DNA from: Phormidesmis sp963789215
Lineage (GTDB): Bacteria; Cyanobacteriota; Cyanobacteriia; Phormidesmidales; Phormidesmidaceae
Length of the DNA: 64,000 nucleotides
Assembly (NCBI GenBank): GCA_963789215.1
Contig: CAWBJY010000004.1
Span: forward strand, 1 to 64,000
Reading direction: 5' to 3'
The position numbers and the translations under genes were made by a program. The notes under the pieces are model-generated. The model was not told the DNA's origin, did not search any database, and saw only the letters and a program-made list of their open reading frames with translations. This document shows positions 8,569-16,427 of this stretch, piece by piece. Each line of letters opens with the position of its first letter. The first letter of the stretch is position 1.

Positions 8569-9711
8569 CTATTTTTCTAGTTTCTTGGCCATGGCTAATC
8601 CAGAGAGATAAGCGGCCTCAAGGTTTTTAGTGGGCGGCGCGGATCCTACGCACCAGTCGCCGCCGCAGACCAGCGATGGCTCAATTTCTAGGGCTGTTTC
8701 GCCATAGCCCATATTGACAAAGGCGTAGCGCCAGCGGTGAATTTGGAACCAGTCTGGCTGGGCCATCCAAGCGCTAAATTTACGGGCGCTGGCTCGCAGT
8801 AAGACGGAAGCGGCTGGCTGTAAATCGGTGGCGTCGATGTAGCGCTGAGCAAAGTTGCCCTGGGCGTGAATGACGATGACGGGGCCTTTCGTTTGCTGAG
8901 ACTGGTCTGCTTGAGACTGGTCTGCTTGAGACTGGTCTGCTTGAGATTGGCCTTTTTGAAAGCCGTTGCGTTTGCTGTTGTCCAACCCAATCCATTCGGT
9001 TGAGGTGCCTGCTTTGTCGGTTACCATCCAACCGTTTGGGTCTAGCTCGCCCATCTCGTGGCTGTACTGTTCGTCGTAACCGGCCATTACGGTCAAGCTA
9101 GGCCAGTAGTCTACTGCTTTTAGCGACTGGATGGCCTGGGAAATGACGGCTGCTGGGTCGCTTCGACTATCGGCTGCGTAGGTTTTAAGTAAGTGGGCAG
9201 CTTGAGCGGCGGGGATAGCGATCGCGCATTTTTTAGCAGTAATAATTTGCCCCCCTTCGCACTCAATTCGCCAACCGCCGGCTGACTCTTTGGTGAGCGG
9301 GTCAATGGCGATCGCTCGATGCTCTAGCAGCAAGTTTTGATCGCGCGAGAAGTCTTTGGCAAGATACTTGCCGACAGCGCTCATGCCTTCGGGTGAGACA
9401 TAGATAGGTGCTTGCTCGTCGGGGTTTACCTGCGTAATGACTTCGCGCTGGAGAATTTCGTAAGCGGTGACAGCCCAGGGCTTGAGAATATGTTCCGATA
9501 GCAGCTCGTCTATTAGCGGTGCGAGCACGGCGGAAGACTGCCAGTAGCGCAAGCCGTGATCGATGCGTACCTGATGCGCTCTTCTGGTGGCGATGCGTCC
9601 GCCTAGTCCACGAGACTTATCGAGTATGCATACCCGCTGCCCGGCCTTGCTTAGCTCGCGGGCGCAAATGAGTCCTGATAGTCCGGCTCCAATTACAGCG
9701 ACATCCCACAT
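8569..9711 (-). CDS. FAD-dependent oxidoreductase, renalase-like
   Basis: 380-residue flavoprotein. The N-terminal Rossmann motif DVAVIGAGLSGLICARELS and the GR-rich segment KSRGLGGRIATRR bind FAD, and the arrangement with RIDHGLRYWQ follows the renalase/amine-oxidase-like family common in cyanobacteria. The C-terminal motif CGGDWCVG...NLEAAYLSG completes the FAD site. Substrate unknown. ATG at 9711 is used because a GAGGAG sequence lies upstream; a TTG two codons earlier is also in frame. A Gln/Ser/Ala/Asp linker near residues 255-272 is built from three perfect 15-bp repeats plus a decayed fourth, probably a surface-loop expansion that the fold tolerates. Confidence 0.88.
   Translation of the reverse strand: MWDVAVIGAGLSGLICARELSKAGQRVCILDKSRGLGGRIATRRAHQVRIDHGLRYWQSSAVLAPLIDELLSEHILKPWAVTAYEILQREVITQVNPDEQAPIYVSPEGMSAVGKYLAKDFSRDQNLLLEHRAIAIDPLTKESAGGWRIECEGGQIITAKKCAIAIPAAQAAHLLKTYAADSRSDPAAVISQAIQSLKAVDYWPSLTVMAGYDEQYSHEMGELDPNGWMVTDKAGTSTEWIGLDNSKRNGFQKGQSQADQSQADQSQADQSQQTKGPVIVIHAQGNFAQRYIDATDLQPAASVLLRASARKFSAWMAQPDWFQIHRWRYAFVNMGYGETALEIEPSLVCGGDWCVGSAPPTKNLEAAYLSGLAMAKKLEK
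8898..8957 (+). repeat. 15-bp tandem repeat, three perfect copies and one degenerate
   Basis: The unit GAGACTGGTCTGCTT is repeated exactly three times (8898-8942), followed by a mutated copy. On the coding (minus) strand it gives repeated SQADQ in the oxidoreductase. The frame is preserved. Confidence 0.92.
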
Positions 9712-9783
9712 ATTCAACCTGGCTCCTCTTATACTGGTGATAGATTTTTCCGTTTCAACTTCTTATTAGAATTAAACGGCCTA

Positions 9784-10671
9784 GTGCAGACGCGACGGGT
9801 AAAGCGAGTGGATGAATTAAGAAGTGGTCTGGAGTTAGCAACCGATGAGGAGCTGCATGTCATGACTCAGCTCCTCTTTCAGCCTAAGTTCAATCCGCTA
9901 GATTATCTGTATACGCCGCAGCCAGTTGACGTGAGTAAGCGCGATCGCCAACAACAAATTTACTTGTTAGAGCAGCGTTTTCGCTATCTGGCCGCTGATG
10001 GTCTGACGGTTTTGCAAAAGCGTACGCATCAGGTGAGCTACCGACAAGCGTTGTTACAGGTCTGTCGGTATCTTAAGATTACGCGCTATAGCAACCTTTC
10101 GACCGCAGAGCTAGAAGCCGAGGTGTTTTTGGTGCTGCTAGAGAAGACTTGGGAGAAGATGCCCAGAGCTGAGCAGCGGCTAGTGGAAAAAAGGCTGCAG
10201 CGGGCGATCGCCTGCACTAAAGAATTTGAGCAGCTGCCGGGGGCGCTTCAGGAAAAACCGACGGCGCTGCTGGCTAAAGGAGGAAGCGCGATGGCGCTGA
10301 GTGCGGTGATTAAACCCTGGCTGCTAAAACAAATTGCTGGGCAAATAACGATGCAGATGGCACGTTACCAAGTGGCTAAGCAGGCGTTGGCGAAAGGTGG
10401 GCTGAGCTGGGGCGCGCAGCTGCAGTCTAAGGCGGCGGTTAAAGCGGCGAGTCGTGGGGCGATGGCGGCCTCTGCTCGCTATGGGGCGATGCGAGGGGTA
10501 CTTGCCTGCGTGGGGCCAGCGCTGTGGACGTGGTTTTTGGCCGATTTGGGTTGGCGGGCGGTGGCGACGAACTATGGCCGAGTGATTCCGGTGGTGTTTG
10601 CGATCGCTCAAATTCGCCTAACGCGCAGCGATTGGCCGGGCGATGCTTGGCCAACGGCTCCAGCTATTTAG
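9784..10671 (+). CDS. YaaW-like (UPF0174 family) protein
   Basis: 295-residue protein resembling E. coli YaaW in its middle part: LQVCRYLKITRYSNLSTAEL followed by FLVLLEKTWEKMPRAEQ aligns by eye with the YaaW stretch containing LDVSKRLKLK and FLRNTWKKM. The function of the family is unknown. The C-terminal third is Ala/Gly rich and hydrophobic (about 235-280), which suggests membrane association. The start is GTG at 9784. The stop is eight bases before the DnaJ-domain gene, so the two probably form an operon. The long homology gap to the E. coli protein makes this a moderate-confidence family call. Confidence 0.7.
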   Translation: MQTRRVKRVDELRSGLELATDEELHVMTQLLFQPKFNPLDYLYTPQPVDVSKRDRQQQIYLLEQRFRYLAADGLTVLQKRTHQVSYRQALLQVCRYLKITRYSNLSTAELEAEVFLVLLEKTWEKMPRAEQRLVEKRLQRAIACTKEFEQLPGALQEKPTALLAKGGSAMALSAVIKPWLLKQIAGQITMQMARYQVAKQALAKGGLSWGAQLQSKAAVKAASRGAMAASARYGAMRGVLACVGPALWTWFLADLGWRAVATNYGRVIPVVFAIAQIRLTRSDWPGDAWPTAPAI

Positions 10672-10679
10672 GAGCGCAT

Positions 10680-11315
10680 ATGGTGAATCCTAATTCCGGT
10701 CAGTCTGCGGATGGCTCTAAGCTCTACACGACTCAATCTATTCCTAGCTATTACAAACTGCTAGGGGTGATGCCCAATGCGTCTGTGCAGGATATTCGGC
10801 GGGCCTATCGGGACTTGAGCAAGCTCTATCACCCGGATACGACTGAGCTGGAAAGTGCGATCGCGGTGTCTAAGTTTCAGGCGCTAAATGAAGCTTATGC
10901 AACGCTGAGTAGCCCAGAAAAGCGGCTCTCGTACGATTACAAATCTGGCTATTCCCGGATGTCGGTGATGCAGACAGGGGATAACCCTAGCTCTCAGTCT
11001 GCTAATCCGCACGACTGGTCTGCTAGCTCCTATCTAGATCCAACCGATCGACCGCTGTCTGCGGGTGAGATGTTTGCGCTGTTTATCTTGGGTATTACGT
11101 TTATTGGCTGTCTGGTGCTGGTGGTTACGATCAGTTTGACGAAGGGCGATGTGGGTGCACCCGATTTGGAAACGCTGATGAATTCTCAAGGGGGCAGGTC
11201 TGAGCCTGCGGCGGCGATCGTTCCGGCTGAAGGCCGATCGGATCTGCCTCAGCATTCGCATCGCCTATCGCTACTGGAGACTCCGCGGCTAGCGCCTAAA
11301 GCACCGGCTATTTGA
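10680..11315 (+). CDS. J-domain (DnaJ-like) protein with one transmembrane segment
   Basis: 211-residue protein with an N-terminal J domain (about 20-85): SYYKLLGVMPNAS, IRRAYRDLSKLYHPDT with the HPD tripeptide that stimulates Hsp70 ATPase, and ALNEAYATLSSPEKRLSYD. A single hydrophobic helix at about 128-150 (FALFILGITFIGCLVLVV) anchors it, leaving a short polar tail. There is no zinc-finger or C-terminal substrate domain, so it is a specialised type III co-chaperone. ATG at 10680 is taken; a longer open frame upstream would overlap the YaaW-like gene. GGAG lies upstream. Confidence 0.88.
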   Translation: MVNPNSGQSADGSKLYTTQSIPSYYKLLGVMPNASVQDIRRAYRDLSKLYHPDTTELESAIAVSKFQALNEAYATLSSPEKRLSYDYKSGYSRMSVMQTGDNPSSQSANPHDWSASSYLDPTDRPLSAGEMFALFILGITFIGCLVLVVTISLTKGDVGAPDLETLMNSQGGRSEPAAAIVPAEGRSDLPQHSHRLSLLETPRLAPKAPAI

Positions 11316-11386
11316 TGCTTTTCACCCAGTCAGTCTCTTTCAACCTGCCTCAGTCTGCTCTCTTGTTCTTTCTTGTTCTATGACCT

Positions 11387-11647
11387 ATGACGCCTAGTTC
11401 TAAACCGCTTTACAGCCACGCTCTGCCCGAGATTGAAGATTGGCTGACCGACCAGGGCTGTCAGCGCAGTCAAGAAGATATTAGCCAGTGGAAGATTTCG
11501 CGCTCTGGTTGGTCGGCAGAGCTTTATTTGGATACCGATTCTATTGTGGTGGACTATGCTAGCGCCGATGGCAAAGAGATTCAGCGCAGCTTTAAATATT
11601 CGCTGAGCAGAAATGATTTGGAAGAAGTGATTTTCGCAGGGCCGTAG
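11387..11647 (+). CDS. DUF3143 family protein
   Basis: 86-residue soluble protein of a cyanobacterial family without known function. The stretch YSHALPEIEDWLTDQGC and KISRSGWSAELYLDTDSIVVDY fit the DUF3143 pattern as I know it. It ends five bases before the convergent DCC-type gene. It follows the J-domain gene by 71 bp and may belong to the same transcript. Confidence 0.75.
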   Translation: MTPSSKPLYSHALPEIEDWLTDQGCQRSQEDISQWKISRSGWSAELYLDTDSIVVDYASADGKEIQRSFKYSLSRNDLEEVIFAGP

Positions 11648-11652
11648 CTATT

Positions 11653-12069
11653 CTAAGAGGAGGCCGGATGGCAGGTTTCGTCTGTACAAAGCGGATAGGT
11701 AGGTTGATAGACTTCCGTGCGTTTGCCAAAGAGGTCATAGCGGTTGTCTCGGATGTATTCGTAGGTTTTGTCTCCGGTGGATTTTGCTCCTGGTGTGGCT
11801 CTGTAGGCTTGTACAAAGAGTGCACCCATAGGTAGCAGATGGCCAATTTCTTCGGCGGCGTTGCTGCCCTGCCACCTTTGCTCTGGGCGATCGAGGTTGA
11901 TGAGAATCATCCCTAGCTCGCAGTCTGCGGCAGTGACGTTGAAGGCGGCAAGGGTTTTTTCGTCTTGCATAGGGATGTAGGAGAAGCGATCGCCCCCGTC
12001 TAACTTCTCTAAAAATTGAACTAAGGTGACACAAAGATTGCACTTTCCGTCGTAGATTACTGCGTACAT
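11653..12069 (-). CDS. DCC-type thiol-disulfide oxidoreductase (DUF393)
   Basis: 138-residue thioredoxin-fold-like protein of the DCC family. The defining motif YDGKCNLC places a CxxC pair at residues 10 and 13, right after the N-terminal beta strand. Members are predicted disulfide oxidoreductases; targets are unknown. ATG at 12069. It is transcribed divergently from the pst operon across a 276-bp spacer that contains the probable Pho box, and convergently with the DUF3143 gene. Confidence 0.85.
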   Translation of the reverse strand: MYAVIYDGKCNLCVTLVQFLEKLDGGDRFSYIPMQDEKTLAAFNVTAADCELGMILINLDRPEQRWQGSNAAEEIGHLLPMGALFVQAYRATPGAKSTGDKTYEYIRDNRYDLFGKRTEVYQPTYPLCTDETCHPASS

Positions 12070-12183
12070 GACTTATTTCCTATGGTTTGGGAGCGGTGAG
12101 CCGTAAGAATCGGGTTAAAAATTAGCTGTTGTTGTATGGAATACATCCAAAAAAGTAAGAAAGTGCTCACCTACGTGCAATTC

Positions 12184-12202
12184 CTTAACCTGGCCTTTAC
12201 TT
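12184..12202 (+). promoter_or_regulatory. Probable Pho box (SphR/PhoB-type operator) upstream of pstS
   Basis: Two octamers, CTTAACCT (12184-12191) and CTTTACTT (12195-12202), are separated by three bases. This agrees with the cyanobacterial Pho-box pattern of PyTTAAPyPy(T/A) repeats spaced by 3 bp; the first copy is perfect and the second has one deviation. It lies about 145 bp before the pstS start. A third copy is not clear. Confidence 0.65.
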
Positions 12203-12345
12203 ATAGACGTTAGGTTTCCGTCAGAATGCCAATGTGCCTAAGACATTTCTGTGTGTTGCTCTAACCGCTCTAGCAAGCGCGAGGAATTTACAGGTGGCTA
12301 AAGCGTAACTGACATCTTGATGGGTATTTAGGAGTGGTAGATTTT

Positions 12346-13359
12346 ATGCAACTTAATGGCAATGGCAGAATCGGGGGCCGAACGGCTCGTCTAGCTTGTT
12401 CTCTTTCCATTCTAGCGCTAGCCGCTAGCCTGAGCGCTTGTGGCGGCGGCGGTGGTGATACCGCTACTACTAGCGATACGGCCGATACGGCTGCGAGTGG
12501 CGAAAGCGTCTCAGGCGATATTCAAATTGATGGCTCTAGCACGGTTTTTCCTATTGCTGAAGCGATGGCCGAAGAATTTCAGGGTGCGAATCCGGATGCT
12601 CGCGTGACGGTGGGCGTCTCGGGTTCTGGCGGCGGCTTCAAAAAGTTCTGTGCAGGCGAAACGGATATCTCTAACGCGTCTCGGCCAATTAAAGAAGAAG
12701 AAGCGGCAGCTTGCGAAGCGGCGGGCATTGAGTTTGCCGAAGTACCGATTGCTTACGACGGTATTACCCTGGTGACCAACAACGAAAATGACTGGGCTAC
12801 CTGTCTGACTATTGAGCAGCTCAACACGATGTGGTCGCCCGATTCGGAAGGTGCTGTGACTAATTGGAACCAAGTCGATCCATCGTTCCCCGACCAGGCG
12901 CTAGAGCTGTACGGTCCTGGTACGGACTCGGGTACGTTTGACTACTTTACCGAGGAAGTCAATGGCGAAGAAGGCGCTAGCCGAGGTGACTATACCGCGA
13001 GCGAAGACGATAACGTCATCGTGACGGGTGTAGAATCTTCTTCCGGTAGCTTGGGCTACTTTGGGTTTGCTTACTACGAAGAGAACGAAGGCGCACTGAA
13101 GGCACTAGAAGTTGAGAACGAAGATGGCACCTGCGTCGCGCCTTCTTCTGAGGTGATTGCTGATGGCTCTTATAACCCGATGTCGCGACCTTTGTTTATC
13201 TATGTTAAGAAGGAGTCTTACGACACCAAGCCTCAAGTTAAGGCGTTTGTGGACTATCAGCTAGCCGACGCCAATGGTGAGTTGGTGAAGGAAGCTGGCT
13301 ATATTACGCTGCCATCAGCTGACATGGAAGAGTCTAGATCGAAGGTTGAGAGCCTGTAG
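12346..13359 (+). CDS. pstS: Phosphate ABC transporter, substrate-binding lipoprotein
   Basis: Periplasmic phosphate-binding component of the high-affinity PstSCAB importer. Residues 16-32 form a lipoprotein signal with lipobox LSAC (Cys32) followed by a Gly/Thr/Asp linker. The mature protein shows IQIDGSSTVFPIAEAMAE, VGVSGSGGGFKKFCAGE and YGPGTDSGTFDYF, the segments that bind the phosphate oxyanion in the family. ATG at 12346 is preferred, with AGGAG about 11 bases upstream; a GTG at 12334 overlaps that site. First gene of pstS-pstC-pstA-pstB, preceded by a probable Pho box, so expected to be induced under phosphate starvation. Confidence 0.96.
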   Translation: MQLNGNGRIGGRTARLACSLSILALAASLSACGGGGGDTATTSDTADTAASGESVSGDIQIDGSSTVFPIAEAMAEEFQGANPDARVTVGVSGSGGGFKKFCAGETDISNASRPIKEEEAAACEAAGIEFAEVPIAYDGITLVTNNENDWATCLTIEQLNTMWSPDSEGAVTNWNQVDPSFPDQALELYGPGTDSGTFDYFTEEVNGEEGASRGDYTASEDDNVIVTGVESSSGSLGYFGFAYYEENEGALKALEVENEDGTCVAPSSEVIADGSYNPMSRPLFIYVKKESYDTKPQVKAFVDYQLADANGELVKEAGYITLPSADMEESRSKVESL

Positions 13360-13409
13360 AGGCTTCGTTAGCTGAGTCTCTTTTGCTGAGTCTCAGCGGA
13401 TTGTTTTGT

Positions 13410-13433
13410 AGTACTAGCCCAGCGGCTAGTACT
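13410..13433 (+). promoter_or_regulatory. Perfect hairpin in the pstS-pstC spacer
   Basis: AGTACTAGCC and GGCTAGTACT form a perfect 10-bp stem around the tetraloop CAGC, 50 bp after the pstS stop and 73 bp before pstC. There is no T run, so it is not a canonical terminator. A role in protecting the 3' end of the abundant pstS message is inferred. Confidence 0.75.
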
Positions 13434-13506
13434 GCCCTCCCACCTAACGGACTTTGGGAAGATTTAGCTTAAGCATTACCGTAATTATTATTTCGAGGCG
13501 TTTGAA

Positions 13507-14442
13507 ATGACTGCTGATGCTCCTTTTGATATTGCTTCGGGCGAATGGCGACCGAAGCGGGGTCGAGCCAAGCTGGTTCAGCTCATTGTCAAAATTATCT
13601 GTGGGGCATTTGCCGCAATTTCGGTCGTCACGACGTTGGGCATTGTGCTGACGCTAATTTTTGAGGCGATCGCCTTTCTTCAAGAAGTCCCCCTTTCTCA
13701 GTTTCTGACCGATACTAAGTGGACACCCCTGTTTGCCAGTAAGCAGTTCGGCATATTCGTACTCGTTAGCGCCACGATCATGATCTCGGTGATCTCTATT
13801 GTGGTCGCGCTGCCGCTGGGTTTGCTCTCGGCTATCTGCTTAAGCGAGTACGCCACACCCAGAGTCCGCCGCATCTTGAAGCCGATCCTGGAGATTTTAG
13901 CAGGGGTTCCTACGGTGGTTTACGGCTACTTTGCTCTGCTGACCGTAACGCCTTTTCTCAAAACATTTTTGCCCGGACTCCAAGGATTTAACGCGCTTAG
14001 CGCTGGGCTAGTCTTAGGCGTAATGATTACGCCCATGGTGGCTTCTTTAAGTGAAGACGCGCTCTACTCGGTGCCGCGCAGCCTTAAAGATGGTGCCTAC
14101 GCGCTAGGGGCGACCAAGCGTGAAACGGTGACTTCGGTGATTTTGCCTGCGGCCCTTTCGGGTATCGTATCCTCACTTATTCTGGCGGTTTCTCGGGCCA
14201 TCGGTGAGACCATGATTGTGACGCTAGCAGCGGGTGCAAATCCTACTTTGGGCTTCAATCCCTTTGTGCCAGTAATGACGATGACTGCCTACATTGTGCA
14301 GGTAACTGCGGGCGACGCGCCGCATGGCACCATCGCATACAAAACCATTTTTGCAGTGGGCATGACGCTCTTCTTGCTGACGCTAGCGCTCAATGTCTTT
14401 AGCTTTTGGTTTGTCCGCCGTTTCCGCGAAAAATACGAATAG
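13507..14442 (+). CDS. pstC: Phosphate ABC transporter permease PstC
   Basis: One of the two membrane subunits of the phosphate importer. The 311-residue protein has an N-terminal helix at about 30-55 and a MetI-like permease domain with about five further helices. The EAA-type loop that contacts the ATPase is seen at DGAYALGATKRETVTSVILP (about 200-219). ILAGVPTVVYGYFAL and SRAIGETMIVTLAAG are characteristic of PstC. Located between pstS and pstA; the 148-bp spacer after pstS holds a strong hairpin. Confidence 0.95.
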   Translation: MTADAPFDIASGEWRPKRGRAKLVQLIVKIICGAFAAISVVTTLGIVLTLIFEAIAFLQEVPLSQFLTDTKWTPLFASKQFGIFVLVSATIMISVISIVVALPLGLLSAICLSEYATPRVRRILKPILEILAGVPTVVYGYFALLTVTPFLKTFLPGLQGFNALSAGLVLGVMITPMVASLSEDALYSVPRSLKDGAYALGATKRETVTSVILPAALSGIVSSLILAVSRAIGETMIVTLAAGANPTLGFNPFVPVMTMTAYIVQVTAGDAPHGTIAYKTIFAVGMTLFLLTLALNVFSFWFVRRFREKYE

Positions 14443-14493
14443 CGCAGAGATTTTTTTAAGACAAATGCAAACTGACAGGACAAAGGTTTTGTG

Positions 14494-15411
14494 ATGGACT
14501 CAAGAATTTCTTCTAGGCCGACCCCAAGCGATTTTAAAAAGAGCGAGTTTAAGAGCAATCTCTCTACTCGCTATACGTTGGACCGTGCTTTTGAGATCGC
14601 GGCTTGGGCCGCGACGGGGATCGCCGTAGCGATTCTAGCTTGGCTGCTGCTCACCATTTTGATTGATGGGCTTGGTACGCTCAACTGGAACTTTGTGACT
14701 AGCTACCCTTCTCGCAAGGCGGAAAGAGCCGGCGTGGTGGCAGCTTTATTGGGCACGGCGTGGCTGATGGTGTTAGTGGCGGCTTTTACATTCCCAGTGG
14801 GAGTGGGTGCGGCTATTTATTTAGAGGAGTTTTCGAGCGATAATTGGTTTACTCGCTTAGTCGAGATTAATATCGGCAACTTGGCGGGTGTTCCCTCTAT
14901 TATTTATGGTTTGCTAGGACTGGCCGTTTTTGTTCGCGTGTTCGAGCCAATTACGGGTGGGCGCAGCGTTCTTTCGGGCAGTTTGACGCTATCTTTGCTA
15001 ATTCTGCCGGTGATTATTGTGGCGACTCGCGAAGCGCTGCGGGCGGTGCCGAACAGCCTGCGGCTAGCGGGCTATGCGCTGGGAGCAACTCGTTGGCAGG
15101 TGGTGTGGAGCCATGTGTTGCCACAGGCCATGCCAGGAATTCTAACGGGTGTTATTCTGGCGCTTTCTAGGGCGATTGGCGAGACGGCGCCGCTGATCGC
15201 AGTGGGCGCGGCGGTGTTTATTTCTTTTACCCCTGAGGGACTGCAGAGTCAGTTTACGGCTATGCCCATCCAAATTTATAACTGGGTGAGCCGTCCGCAG
15301 GAGGAGTTTCACCATATCGCGGCTTCGGGCATCATCGTGCTGATGAGTATGCTGCTGTTTATGAATGCGATCGCTATCTATCTGCGCAACCGCTTCCAAA
15401 AAGAAGGCTAA
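14494..15411 (+). CDS. pstA: Phosphate ABC transporter permease PstA
   Basis: Second membrane subunit of PstSCAB. The 305-residue protein has a helix near 32-60 and a MetI-type domain. LAGVPSIIYGLLGLAVF, RLAGYALGATRWQVVWSHVLP (the ATPase-contact loop) and SRAIGETAPLIAVGAA match PstA. GTG at 14491 directly precedes the ATG at 14494; the ATG is used. The 51-bp gap to pstC and the shared strand support one operon. Confidence 0.95.
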   Translation: MDSRISSRPTPSDFKKSEFKSNLSTRYTLDRAFEIAAWAATGIAVAILAWLLLTILIDGLGTLNWNFVTSYPSRKAERAGVVAALLGTAWLMVLVAAFTFPVGVGAAIYLEEFSSDNWFTRLVEINIGNLAGVPSIIYGLLGLAVFVRVFEPITGGRSVLSGSLTLSLLILPVIIVATREALRAVPNSLRLAGYALGATRWQVVWSHVLPQAMPGILTGVILALSRAIGETAPLIAVGAAVFISFTPEGLQSQFTAMPIQIYNWVSRPQEEFHHIAASGIIVLMSMLLFMNAIAIYLRNRFQKEG

Positions 15412-15429
15412 CGCTTTTCTCTCATTTAT

Positions 15430-15480
15430 TTTCCGCCCGTCTTAATTTCCGCCCGTCTTAATTTCCACTCTTAATTTCCA
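15430..15480 (+). repeat. 16-bp tandem repeat in the pstA-pstB spacer
   Basis: TTTCCGCCCGTCTTAA is repeated twice exactly, followed by a shortened copy and a partial copy. It fills about half of the pstA-pstB spacer. Confidence 0.88.
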
Positions 15481-15516
15481 TAGTCAACTCTTTAATACCT
15501 TTTACGGTTTCTCATC

Positions 15517-16332
15517 ATGGTTTCTGTTCCTAGCACCACTTCTAGCGCTGTTATGACTAAGAATGCTTTTCAAGCTGAAAAGGTCTCGGTCTACTATGGC
15601 AACAATTTAGCGGTTAAAGACGTTTATCTCGAGATTCCTGAGCATCAGGTGGTTGCTTTTATTGGCCCCTCAGGCTGCGGTAAGAGTACGATTTTGCGCT
15701 GTTTTAACCGGATGAATGACCTGATTCCAAGCGCTAGAGTTGAGGGCAACATTACCTTTAATGGCGAAAGCATTATGGGTAAGAAGGTGGATCCAGTTGA
15801 GCTACGTCGCCGGGTGGGCATGGTGTTTCAAAAGCCCAATCCGTTTCCTAAGTCGATTTACGACAACATTGCGTTTGGCGCGAAGATCAACGGATATCAG
15901 GGTAATTTTGACGAGCTAGTTGAGAAGTCTTTGCGCGGTGCGGCGCTGTGGGATGAGGTAAAAGACAAGCTTCGAGATAGCGGCTTGGGGCTTTCGGGTG
16001 GTCAGCAGCAGCGACTTTGTATTGCGAGAGCGATCGCTATCGAGCCTGAAGTTATTTTGATGGATGAGCCTTGCTCTGCGCTTGATCCGATTTCTACGCT
16101 GAAGGTAGAAGAACTTATGCACGAGCTGAAAGATCGCTATACCATCATCATCGTGACGCACAACATGCAGCAAGCGTCTCGCGTTTCGGATCGTACGGCG
16201 TTTTTTAATGCGATCGCAACTGAGCAAGGTGGAAAGATGGGTTACCTAGTCGAGTACGACCAGACTCAGAACATCTTCAGCAATCCGAAGGAAGAATACA
16301 CCCGCGATTATGTTTCTGGCCGCTTCGGTTAG
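15517..16332 (+). CDS. pstB: Phosphate ABC transporter ATP-binding protein
   Basis: ATPase that powers phosphate import. Walker A GPSGCGKST (about residues 51-59), Q-loop region RVGMVFQKPNPFP, signature LSGGQQQR, Walker B VILMDEPCSALDP and the switch histidine in TIIIVTHNM are all present and intact. The pattern MVFQKPNPFPKSIYDN is characteristic of PstB rather than other ABC ATPases. The 271-residue length is slightly above the usual 250-260 because of an N-terminal extension; an in-frame ATG at 15553 would give the standard length. Last gene of the pst operon. Confidence 0.96.
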   Translation: MVSVPSTTSSAVMTKNAFQAEKVSVYYGNNLAVKDVYLEIPEHQVVAFIGPSGCGKSTILRCFNRMNDLIPSARVEGNITFNGESIMGKKVDPVELRRRVGMVFQKPNPFPKSIYDNIAFGAKINGYQGNFDELVEKSLRGAALWDEVKDKLRDSGLGLSGGQQQRLCIARAIAIEPEVILMDEPCSALDPISTLKVEELMHELKDRYTIIIVTHNMQQASRVSDRTAFFNAIATEQGGKMGYLVEYDQTQNIFSNPKEEYTRDYVSGRFG

Positions 16333-16381
16333 ACCGAGGCTCTTTTTACTGCTCTAATCTCACATGCTCTAATCTCAAGTG

Positions 16382-16427
16382 CGCTAAGAGCCACTGCGTA
16401 GACACATCTATGCGGCGGCTCTTAGCG
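16382..16427. terminator. Large bidirectional hairpin between pstB and the DUF445 gene
   Basis: A 21-bp stem (16382-16402 with 16407-16427) has one mismatch and two wobble pairs and closes on a four-base loop. It separates the convergent pstB and DUF445 genes and overlaps the DUF445 stop codon. Neither side has a clear T run, so it may terminate or stabilise both messages. Confidence 0.7.

Noticed and set aside
8898..8957. Possible CRISPR-like repeat array
   Set aside because: Units are only 15 bp, directly adjacent without spacers and in frame with a gene; a CRISPR array needs longer repeats with unique spacers.
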